From Haplosporangium gracile (Eukaryota; Mortierellomycota; Mortierellomycetes; Mortierellales; Mortierellaceae): a stretch of DNA of 22,174 bases. Below the pieces are notes generated by a model. That model saw only the letters and a list, made by a program, of their open reading frames with translations, made no database searches and was not told where the DNA came from. Numbering within the stretch: position 1 is the first letter of the stretch; each line of letters opens with the position of its first letter. Below, one piece after another: positions 1 through 8,285 of the stretch. Position numbers and translations under genes: made by a program. The DNA lies in NCBI GenBank assembly GCA_015499985.1, contig JAAAUF010000695.1, positions 1 through 22,174 of the forward strand, in the 5' to 3' direction.

Positions 1-1539
1 AAGATGAAACTGATCAAAGAAGAGGAGGAAGAGGAGAAAGGGCTAATTTAAGAGTGAAAGAGAGGGTCCCCGATCTGCGGGAAGTAGGAATGAAGCGGGT
101 GGGGTAGGCGCGGATGCGAGCTTGCAAACAAGGGCTTCCATTGGTACAATACTATACTGTACAAGTACATTGCACGGGAAAAGAAGAAGAGGTGGAAGGC
201 AATTACGCCCTCCCGCGCAAATCCATTTGTCCTCAAAGAGACACATGCGCGGGCAGATTAACAATAATCAAACCAAACAAAAGAGTCATTTGCCTGATTG
301 TCTGTCTGCCCTTCCTCTTGCGGCGGGATGGCTACAGAGGACGGAAGGAGTCTAAGGAGACACACAGGGAAGGGGGAGAACGACCAAGGAGAGAGGCAGT
401 CAGGGGGAGAAAGTAAGGAAATGAGAGTAAAGTCACAGCCCCAGTTGTGTAAAATGTTCCGATGTCACCACACCAGGGCCTTCTTTTATTTTTTCTTTGA
501 CTTTGTCTTTGCTTCATCTCTGATTGTTCATTTACTACTATTGTCTTTTGGCACAGACACTCCCCTTTCTCCCTGAGACAGAACACTGAAGAAAGAGTGT
601 GAAAATGTGTGGAAGTAAGAAGAAGGAGATAGATGATGGTGTGCTCTTGGTGAAAGGGGATGATAGATCAAGAAGAGAAAAGAACACCCCATACAAGGTC
701 AAGTAGCTCCTTCACTCTATTTTGTTCAAAGGATAAAAGTAAAAAAAGAGGGAGGACAAGGATAGGAAGGGCGTAAGAAGAAAAAAAGAGGGGAAGGCAC
801 AAGAAAAGGGATCAAAAGGGGGCAGATACAAAGGAAGGAAAGCTATTCATTCAGACAACTCGAAAGGGAGAGAGACGAAGGGAGAGAATGAAAAGGGGGG
901 CGCACATCGTCCACAACAACAACAACTTCGTCCATCGTGCATTCGCTAGTTCCAATCCATCCACCATGCTCCCATGCCCCCACCTACATTAATGTCGAGC
1001 AACTACTTGTTTATAATTGCATTTCTTACTTCGTTTCTATGGCTCGTGCTACTCTGCATCGAAACAGCTGTACAATTAACAACCCTTGTCTGTTCTATCT
1101 TCTTCTTCTTCTGCCTCATCCCTGCCTCTCCGTCTCTTCGTCTCTCTCGTTCTCTTACTTTTTTCTCGCCTGTCTTACTCTCATTTCTCTACATTGAGCA
1201 AGTCCACTGCAAGCCAGAACAAAAACAGTATCCTACTCTTCCTTCTGTCCTTCAATGTTTTTTATCACACCCCTAATGACCCCATCCCATGAACAACATT
1301 ATCATCACAAACGACAGCTGGGTAAAGGTTTACTCTTTACGAGTCCACAGAGAATGTCAAAAAAGGAAAGAATTCAACGAAAGGGTCAGCCTCACCCTTC
1401 CCTCTCTTCCTTTGCTTACTCCATTCGGCCATAGAATCATCATCTTTTCCTTCCTAGGCGTTTAAGCTATCAAAATCAAAGGACTGCCAAACCTAGAACA
1501 CTTAAAATGCTACGCGTCGGTCCCGCCCTGTCCGCCCCC

Positions 1540-1800
1540 GCCAAGAAAATGTACACTCGTTTACTTTCTCCGTGCGCATTCAACCATCCTGGCAATCTAA
1601 TTCTAGCTCTCAATAAACACAATCTTGTAGAGTGGCGACACATTCTCTAAGAGCTCACTCACCTCCTTCATTTTATTTTGTAACGCGTCTTTGTGAGAGC
1701 TATCACTCTCACTCTCTCCTGCCAAGAAAAACACGCGTTCTGCGCTCACTGTCGACATTATAGCCACCCGAACGGCAACCAACCCTGTATTTTTCTTGGC
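1540..1800. promoter_or_regulatory. Promoter block with three GCCAAGAAAA motifs and nearby ACGCGT boxes
   Basis: The 10-mer GCCAAGAAAA occurs at 1540-1549 and 1721-1730 on +, and as its exact reverse complement TTTTCTTGGC at 1791-1800. ACGCGT occurs at 1512-1517, 1683-1688 and 1733-1738. ACGCGT is the MluI cell-cycle box bound by MBF-type factors in yeasts. Whether it acts that way here is inference. The block lies 190-480 bases upstream of the start codon at 1988. Confidence 0.5.
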
Positions 1801-1834
1801 ATTCTGTCAGAAATAGACGTGGCGCCAACTCGGT

Positions 1835-1851
1835 AATAGGAGGTTCCTATT
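1835..1851. repeat. Perfect 7-bp inverted repeat in promoter
   Basis: AATAGGA at 1835-1841 and TCCTATT at 1845-1851 are perfect reverse complements separated by GGT. It sits about 25 bases upstream of the TATA-like box, where a dimeric factor could bind. No known consensus is assigned. Confidence 0.5.
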
Positions 1852-1876
1852 CTGTCGCTCTGAGCAACGGAGTTCC

Positions 1877-1883
1877 ATAAATA
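1877..1883 (+). promoter_or_regulatory. TATA-like box of the secreted protein gene
   Basis: ATAAATA at 1877-1883 lies about 105 bases upstream of the ATG at 1988. The leader between them is A/C-rich with no upstream ATG close to the start, as expected for a fungal 5'UTR. Confidence 0.4.
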
Positions 1884-1987
1884 CTGAATGCTTTGTTTGC
1901 CATTTCTCAAATCAAGCAGCTAATCCACAAATCCACCTTCATTTTTTCTAAAACCAGCAATCAACAAACAACACACGACCCACGAAA

Positions 1988-3244
1988 ATGAAGATCTACC
2001 TCATCTCCTTCTTCCTGGTAACCACTACAGTCCTTGCCAGTACTCCCAACAGAACCGAACGGCGCACACTCATTGGAGACGAATTCACGTACCGGACTCA
2101 AGTCGATAACTCTTACGACAAGCAACTCTTTCGTATCGATCACAACGGCGACTCATCTATTCGCAAGAAGGGTTTACTTTACGATCTGCAGTTCCGTAGC
2201 TTGGTGGGCGATCTGATGGGAGGTGATGAGACCAGCATCGAGAACGTTAATGATAACTCGAAATACGGCCAAACAAAGGACTCTCATAGCAACACCCATA
2301 CCACCACGACGACCATTACCAGGAGCCACAAGGATCCGTCACCAGAGGCCGAGCAATGGATCCGGCAAGCTGGGTTCTTTGATCGTCGCGTTGCTGGTTC
2401 CTTGTCAGACGCCGTCGTCTCGGACGTCAAGGATACGAATAAACCGAGGCAACTGTTGGATCGGCGTGGGCTGCTGTGGGGCGGGAGTTCGACGACTATC
2501 AGCAATGTCAACGACAACTCTCAGCACACAAAGACCTATAACTCCCACGGCAACCGATTGAAGAAGATCACCCAGGTCGCCTCTACCATCAGGGACAGCA
2601 CCGGCTCTCATGGACGACATGGTGGAGATGACGATTGGTTTGCCATGCGCGCTGAGAAGGAGAAGGAAGAGAAGGGTAAGGACCATATCCAGAGTCAGAG
2701 CCGACGAGCCTTGTACAAGTTTGACCGTAACAACAAGTCTCAGCCTCAATCTCAAGATCAAGAAGATGTCGGCTCCAGTTTGATAGAGAAGCGCGCAATG
2801 ACGACATTGACGACTACTACGACGGCGGTTGTTGCGTTTGAGGAGGATAACGAGTCCAAGAAGAAGGTAGATGGCATTGCGCGTCGAAATCTTGTCACGA
2901 TTCAGATCATCACACAGAACAGGAATACGAATACCAACGAACACAGCATTGACAACAGCAGCAACAACAACAGCGTCTATCCTGTGAAAGTGATCCATCA
3001 CGATAACAACGACAAGAAGAAGATCAAGAAAAAGGTTTCTCCTTTTCCTCCTGGTCGCCCGGCCTCCAAGAAGAGTAAGAAGCCTACCGTCAAGTTCAAT
3101 CGACCCAAAAGCCACAACAAGAAGTCGGACCAATCGAAGAAGTCCCTGCACGCCACTAAATTGAGTAACAACAAGAATAGGGATGAGAACAGGAAGACCA
3201 GCGCTAACAAGCACCGGCCGAGCGCCAAGCACACTAACAAATAA
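1988..3244 (+). CDS. Secreted lysine-rich repeat protein with dibasic processing sites (orphan)
   Basis: A single exon of 418 codons starts at ATG 1988. I do not recognise the family. Residues 1-17 form a typical signal peptide: K2, a hydrophobic core, and V-L-A before a likely cleavage after A17. The mature part is hydrophilic. Dibasic pairs occur at 25-26, 60-61, 133-134, 159-160, 239-240, 268-269 and 299-300, often preceded by a short hydrophobic stretch (FFDRR, LLDRR, SLIEKR, GIARR). These resemble Kex2 sites. Two related blocks share I-x-N-V-N-D-N-S followed by T and SHxN, at about 84-102 and 170-189. Residues 341-418 are very rich in Lys, Asn and Ser. There is a Thr run at 104-109 and another at 275-279. 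No catalytic motif or membrane anchor is seen. The stop codon overlaps an AATAAA at 3240-3245. It may be a secreted proprotein that is cleaved, or a wall-associated basic protein. The ORF is firm; the function is unknown. Confidence 0.8.
   Translation: MKIYLISFFLVTTTVLASTPNRTERRTLIGDEFTYRTQVDNSYDKQLFRIDHNGDSSIRKKGLLYDLQFRSLVGDLMGGDETSIENVNDNSKYGQTKDSHSNTHTTTTTITRSHKDPSPEAEQWIRQAGFFDRRVAGSLSDAVVSDVKDTNKPRQLLDRRGLLWGGSSTTISNVNDNSQHTKTYNSHGNRLKKITQVASTIRDSTGSHGRHGGDDDWFAMRAEKEKEEKGKDHIQSQSRRALYKFDRNNKSQPQSQDQEDVGSSLIEKRAMTTLTTTTTAVVAFEEDNESKKKVDGIARRNLVTIQIITQNRNTNTNEHSIDNSSNNNSVYPVKVIHHDNNDKKKIKKKVSPFPPGRPASKKSKKPTVKFNRPKSHNKKSDQSKKSLHATKLSNNKNRDENRKTSANKHRPSAKHTNK
2237..2554 (+). repeat. Two diverged copies of a NVNDNS repeat inside the secreted protein
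   Basis: Codons at 2237-2293 and 2495-2554 encode related blocks containing NVNDNS, a Thr, and SHxN in the same order. Each is preceded by a GLL-containing segment that follows a dibasic pair. The DNA of the two copies is clearly diverged, so this is an old duplication kept at protein level. Confidence 0.6.
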
Positions 3245-3514
3245 AAAGGACATGCCTTTTAATGCGTCACATGATTTCATATTAGAGTTTCGGAATGATC
3301 GAGTGGAGAGAGCGGGGAAACATGGATAAACCGGGCAAGGAACATGAAATACGGTTGGTTGGTTGGCTGTAAGAAGGGTGTGGGTTGTTTGCGTGGTTGG
3401 GAGTTAGTGAGTGAGTGAGTAAGAAAAAGAGAAGGGATATGTGTGCCGGTGGACAGAGATGGAAGGGATGTTATGCTCTTGCTCTTTCTCACTGCCTTGC
3501 GTCTCCCCTATCGC

Positions 3515-3536
3515 CTTCGGACAAAGTTCTCCGAAG
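3515..3536. promoter_or_regulatory. Inverted repeat with CGG-N10-CCG spacing in catalase promoter
   Basis: CTTCGGA at 3515-3521 and TCCGAAG at 3530-3536 are perfect reverse complements with an 8-base spacer. They place CGG at 3518-3520 and CCG at 3531-3533, ten bases apart. This inverted CGG/CCG layout is the kind bound by fungal Zn2Cys6 dimers (Put3 uses CGG-N10-CCG). The assignment is inference. Confidence 0.4.
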
Positions 3537-3705
3537 TTTTTTGCTTACACTACTATACCATCCACTCACAGGTGGTTCATGTCGGACGCCACTTTTTTTC
3601 TTTTCAGTTCATTTTCTCCGGACACGGGAAAGTAAGGTCCGCCGGTGCAAAATTCATTTGAAGTGAACACAGACAAAGACCGAAGCAACAGACAGAGCAA
3701 CAACC

Positions 3706-3717
3706 AAATAAATATTT
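3706..3717 (+). promoter_or_regulatory. TATA-like box of catalase gene
   Basis: An A/T-only block (AATAAATATTT) lies about 100 bases upstream of the catalase ATG and directly before a pyrimidine-rich tract typical of fungal transcription start regions. Confidence 0.45.
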
Positions 3718-3814
3718 AGGTCTGTGTCTCTCCTTCCCCCTTTTTCTTTTTCCTTTTTCTTTTTCTTTGTTCATCCCACCCCCAACAACACCCTCTTCAC
3801 TCACTCTCATCACA

Positions 3815-6199
3815 ATGGCTTCCACTCTTACCACCTCCAACGGTAACCCCGTCGAGGACAACCAGAACTCCATCACCGTCGGTCAGTACGGCCCTATGTA
3901 AGTGACATTCACATCTCTCATTCGTCCTCATTCACTCACCTTCACACGGACACATACACACACATAGTTTCGCTTTATGCTCCCCCTGCTTTTTTTCCAT
4001 GCGCAACAACGCCTATTATCTCTCTACAGGATAACAAGGATCGGAGGAAGAGAATAGACTTTTTCTTGCTTTCCGAGCCGGACATCCTCGCTTCGTGTCA
4101 ACATTCATGATCCACCTCGGATATGTTTGTTTGTCGTTGTGGTTACATTCCTTCAATATTGTCTCTTTACAATGAAGTTGAGGCTACACGGACCCACCAC
4201 TCCATATCCATCCCCATCCCCTCATTTCTTCCTTCATTCTTCATCCTTCCTGCTCCACCCGACAACTTTTACTATTTCCCCACTTTTTCTCTCACTTTTC
4301 CCCCCTTCTATTCATCCATCCTTGAGCATGTGCATGTATCACAGGAAGGAGTAAAGAAACTAACCGCCTTTATTTTCTTTTCTTTTGCTCTCGAATATGT
4401 ACATGTAACAATGCAGCCTTCTTCAGGATTTCGCTTTGATTGACAAGTTGACCCACTTTGACCGTGAGCGTATCCCCGAGCGTGTTGTCCACGCCAAGGG
4501 AGCTGGAGCCCATGGTTACTTTGAGGTCACCCATGACATCTCCAAGTTCACCAAGGCCAAGTTCTTGAACCGTGTCGGCAAGCGCACCCCTCTCTTCACC
4601 CGTTTCTCGACCGTCGGAGGCGAGAAGGGTTCGGCCGATACTGCCCGCGATCCCCGTGGTTTCGCCGTCAAGTTCTACACCGAGGAGGGTAACTGGGACA
4701 TGGTCGGAAACAACACCCCCGTCTTCTTCATGTAAGTTTCTGATCTCTTTGGTCTAGGGTATTAGGGTTACTTTTGGAGTACTTCAACAAGGACAACAGC
4801 TAGACAGCGAGGGAACAACCAGAAGAAGAAGTTCAAAGATCAAGAGAAAAAGAAGACTGCGCTGGCCATACAAAAATTTGAATTCAATGGGAGTGGACCC
4901 CGATGGGCTAAAAAAGATCAGGAACGAATCGAAAAGAGCCGGTTCCCTCTGCTTTTTTTTTTTTTTCTCCAAATCACATGTCATTTTTTATACTCTGCAT
5001 TTTTTCTTTTTTGTTCAGGGAAGGAATTCAAAGGGATGGGTTGGCTGGCTGGTTGGATATCTGTTGTGAAAAGAGATCCACGGACTAAAGTATTCAAATG
5101 ACTGATATCGTATTATCCATCTTTAATTATCCTTCCTCCTAATAGCCGTGACCCCATCAAGTTCCCCGACTTCATCCATACCCAGAAGCGCAACCCTCAA
5201 ACCAACTGCGGTGATCCCGATGCCTTCTGGGACTTCATCTCCCTCGTCCCCGAGACCCTCCACCAGGTCACCATCCTCTTCTCTAACCGCGGTACCCCCG
5301 ATGGTTACCGTCACATGCACGGCTTCTCCTCCCACACCTTGAAGCTCGTCAACGAGGCCGGCGAGTCCCACTTCGTCAAGTGGCACTTCAAGTGCGATCA
5401 GGGCATCAAGAACTTGACTGTCACCGAGGCTGCCAGCCTCGCCTCCTCCGCACCCGACTACGCCACCGCCGATCTTTTCAACGCCATCGCCAAGGGTGAC
5501 TTCCCCTCCTGGTCCGTCCACGTCCAGGTCATGACAACCAAGGAGGCCGCCACCTACCGCTGGAACCCCTTCGATGTCACCAAGGTCTGGTCCCAGAAGG
5601 ATTATCCCTTGATCCCCGTTGGAAAGATGGTCCTTAACCGCAACCCCGACAACTACTTTGCCGAGGTCGAGCAGGCCGCCTTCTCACCCTCGCACATGGT
5701 CCCCGGTATTGAGGCCTCGACCGACCGCATGCTCCAGGGACGTCTCTTCTCCTACCCCGATACCCACCGCCATCGCCTCGGCACCAACTACCAGCAAATC
5801 CCCATCAACGTTGCCTACAACGCCCGCATTTCCAACCAGCAGCGTGATGGACACATGGCTATCAACGGCAACGGCGGCTCTGCTCCTAACTATGAGCCCA
5901 ACTCTTTCGGAGGTGCCAAGCAGTCTGCTGTCGCTTCAACTTACTCTTCTTTCGAGTTGAACGCCATTGCTGCTCGCCACATCATCCAGCTCTCTGACGA
6001 GGACTTTGTCCAGCCCGGTGACCTCTACCGCCTCTTGTCTGCCAAGGAGAAGTCTGACTTGATTGACAACATGGCCGGCCACTTGAAGAATGCTAAGGTC
6101 TTCCTCCAGGAGCGCCAGGTCGGACACGTCAAGCGTGCCGACAAGGAGTGGGGTTCCCGCCTTGAGGCCAAGCTCAAGGCTCTCCAGTCCAAGGCTTAA
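3815..6199 (+). CDS. CAT: Catalase, small-subunit haem type
   Basis: Exons are 3815-3897, 4417-4731 and 5146-6199, giving 483 residues. The joins restore ...YGP-I-LLQDF... and ...[14 protein letters not shown]..., both canonical catalase sequence. The introns are 519 and 414 bases with GTAAGT donors and CAG or TAG acceptors, both phase 2. The enzyme converts hydrogen peroxide to water and oxygen. The distal haem motif [12 protein letters not shown] gives catalytic His53. Asn126 lies in VGNNTPVFF. The proximal motif [14 protein letters not shown] gives haem-ligand Tyr336. His-Asn and His-Tyr spacing matches human catalase (75, 148, 358), so there are no indels in the core. Length fits small-subunit catalases; there is no flavodoxin-like C-terminal domain. 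The C-terminus is LQSKA, at best a weak peroxisomal PTS1, and there is no signal peptide, so location is cytosolic or peroxisomal. Codon use is strongly C-ending, suggesting high expression. Confidence 0.97.
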
Positions 6200-6261
6200 A
6201 TATGTCGTCCTCTTTTTCCATTTGTACCTACAGTCCACACACTTTTTACCCATTTTTTGCA

Positions 6262-6267
6262 AATAAA
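6262..6267 (+). terminator. Polyadenylation signal of catalase gene
   Basis: A canonical AATAAA lies 63 bases after the catalase stop codon in T-rich sequence. Confidence 0.5.
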
Positions 6268-6900
6268 ATCGCTTTGTACATGTATTCATCTGTTTGCTGT
6301 CTACTTTATCGTGATCAAGCAGGACATCTACTAGCTAGGTTCTTTGGCATCTCGGACATTTTGACTGGTCTGACTTTATTTATTTGATCGCTTTTGTTTT
6401 TTGTTGTGTATTGTGGAGCAGAGATCGATGCCGCAACCCCTGACACTAGCTGACAGTCATGCTTTTGGTCTTTTGTTCCTTTTTTTTTTTCTTTGCTCTC
6501 CCACCTTCGAATTGGTCACCAACCTACACACAGTTAGCGATATTTTCTTGTCGAGTTCCTTTTTATTCGAGTCATTGAAAAAGATGAGTGTGCTGAAAGT
6601 ATTTTAAAAAGGCGGGCGAACCACCTTATCTTTTACACATTTTTTATGAGACAACGCAGACTGGTGGCACAGGATGATAGATGATGCCGATCGATTTCTG
6701 AGTTTGACTGGGATGGATTCTAACAAAGGGGGAAGCCTGGGCGCAATGTTTGACCTTGTTCATCCTTTCGTCATTTCTTCTTTCTCTTCTTTTTCCTGTT
6801 CTTTTCTTTGTAGTCTTGTGTCTATGCTCCATCTTTTTCTCTCCGCCACCTCTTTTGAATTTGCCAGCTTATAACTACTGTACGTTGATGATGCTAATGA

Positions 6901-6924
6901 TGATAATAGTTGTTGTTATTATCA
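6901..6924. repeat. Perfect 8-bp inverted repeat
   Basis: TGATAATA at 6901-6908 and TATTATCA at 6917-6924 flank an 8-base GTTGTTGT loop. It is A/T-rich and isolated. No function is assigned. Confidence 0.4.
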
Positions 6925-6976
6925 TTAAAGACGACAGCCTGCGCCTCGTCGACCAAGCCTCCACTCCACTCATTAC

Positions 6977-6984
6977 TATAAAAG
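6977..6984 (+). promoter_or_regulatory. Isolated TATA box sequence
   Basis: TATAAAAG matches the TATA consensus well but lies 1.3 kb before the next start codon. It may belong to a distal promoter with a long spliced leader, or be chance in A/T-rich DNA. Confidence 0.2.
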
Positions 6985-7915
6985 AGAGAGAAAGAGTCAG
7001 AAAAGAGGCACTAATAAGGAAAGTGGAAAGAAAAGGAAATCAAACAAATGATTATTGGAGGCGATGTCCTGAGGACCTATCGCTGCCCTTCTGTCCGGTC
7101 CATCCATCCATCTTTTGAACGAGGCATTTTTTTTTCTAGGACAAGCCACAACTTTAAAAAAATTTGATGACCTTTGAGGTCCCTCTTCTTCTCTCATCGT
7201 ATTTCTCTTCTCTCTTCTTTTCAATCCTCTCCGATTAACCCTCACTCCACTCTTCCTTCATTCCTGTTCATTTGAACAAGCACACAACAGCAACAACCAA
7301 CACTCACCCACTTCCTCCCCTTACACACTCCAACTTTCTTCTGCGCCTCGGGTGCCATTTTATGCCTCCTTTGTTATCCAATGAAAAAAAACGATCCTTC
7401 TAGTAGACCCTACACTATATCTTCCACAACCACCTCCCGACGAGCAGCCGCAGGAAACCACGCCAACTGCCTCGTCACCTTCCTCACCGAATTCTACTCT
7501 ACCTCGTGCTTGGATGATCCCTAACTTGAGCACTTGCATCAACCATCTCTTCACTTGAACTTTTTTTTCTTTTTGCTTTCCTTTTTTTAACAACACACAC
7601 TTTCACAACAACAAAAAAACAATCAACAGACAAAAAAAGTAATCAAACAGCAAAGAAAAAACCACCCTCTCCTCTTCACTCACAAACACACACTCTCTCT
7701 CTTTCTACCGCCTTCGCATCCGCTTTTGCAGAACAAAGAAACAAAAAAAAGAAACAGTTGCAAACGCATATACTCCTCCTCTTTTCGTTTGATCGTTCCT
7801 CCGCTTCTCTATTTTTTTTTTTCTTTTTCCATCCCTTCCATACTTTTCTCCGTCCTTTTTTTTTTTTCTTATTTTTAATCAGTCAACAAATACTTTTTTT
7901 TTGTTGGAATATCAG

Positions 7916-8280
7916 GTAAGTTATCTCTATCTACTTTTCAGTGGCAATGACGATATATGATAAAACATAGATGCTTAGCCAACGGATATAAGCATACTGT
8001 GAAGCTGTGCAATAATATTAACCCATGCTCTCTCTTTCCTCTCTTGCTCTTTGTCTCTCTGCCTGTATTGTTATCTTGTCTTTCCTTTCTTTTCATTCGT
8101 TCCTTCATTGAAAGTATTTTTACCTTTATTCAATTTAATACTTCTCCAATATCCCGTACATCCAACAGCAGCAACAGCAGCAACAACCAAGCAGCAAAAG
8201 CAAAACAATAATTCGTCTCCCCCTTCATCCACTCGCCAACCCACCCAAACACCCACTCAGCCCTTCCAGTCTTATTTCAG
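7916..8280 (+). other. Probable 5'UTR intron of the phosphatase gene
   Basis: A consensus donor (CAG then GTAAGT) begins at 7916. A pyrimidine-preceded acceptor TTTCAG ends at 8280, five bases before the ATG at 8286. Removing it joins a pyrimidine-rich leader to AAACAATG. A CAG/CAA-rich tract near 8166-8200 offers alternative acceptors, so the 3' end is uncertain. Confidence 0.45.
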
Positions 8281-8285
8281 AAACA

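Larger units (their letters stand above)
1..1987. other. Gene-poor region upstream of the secreted protein gene
   Basis: No convincing gene is visible over about 2 kb. Positions 1-900 are strongly purine-rich on the + strand (GAAGG, GGGAGA and AAAGAAG runs). Positions 1085-1200 are pyrimidine-rich. The open frames here are short, low-complexity and lack conserved motifs. The first 51 bases read as an open frame ending in TAA at 49-51 with a Glu-rich tail. That could be the last codons of a gene lying to the left, but it is too short to call. Positions from about 1500 to 1987 look like the promoter of the next gene and are annotated separately. Confidence 0.6.
3245..3814. other. Intergenic region and catalase promoter
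   Basis: No gene is seen. The region has short simple repeats (GGTT near 3353-3367, GAGT near 3404-3421), a single CCCCT (yeast STRE-like) at 3505-3509, an inverted repeat at 3515-3536, a TATA-like A/T block at 3706-3717 and a pyrimidine-rich tract at about 3725-3775 just before the catalase ATG. Confidence 0.6.
6200..7915. other. Gene-free region between catalase and the phosphatase gene
   Basis: After the catalase 3'UTR I see no supported gene for about 1.7 kb. Notable items are an 8-bp inverted repeat at 6901-6924 and a good TATAAAAG at 6977-6984 with no obvious ORF behind it. From about 7560 to 7915 there are long T, CT and A-rich tracts that look like the promoter and 5' leader of the phosphatase gene. 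Open frames here are short and composed of low-complexity Ser, Leu, Phe or Lys/Arg. Confidence 0.55.

Noticed and set aside
1..51. Glu-rich open frame ending in TAA at the window start, possibly the tail of an upstream gene
   Set aside because: It is only 16 codons in purine-rich DNA, with no upstream context to test it.
2405..3280. 291-codon minus-strand ORF opposite the secreted protein gene
   Set aside because: It is a shadow of the plus-strand gene. The plus frame has a signal peptide and repeats; the minus frame is Leu/Val/Arg-rich without domains.
5123..5521. 132-codon minus-strand ORF inside catalase exon 3
   Set aside because: It is a shadow of C-ending catalase codons; the Gly/Glu/Val-rich composition is typical of such artefacts.
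6901..6924. Inverted repeat resembling a bacterial-type terminator
   Set aside because: The genes are eukaryotic with introns, the stem is A/T-rich, and no gene ends next to it.
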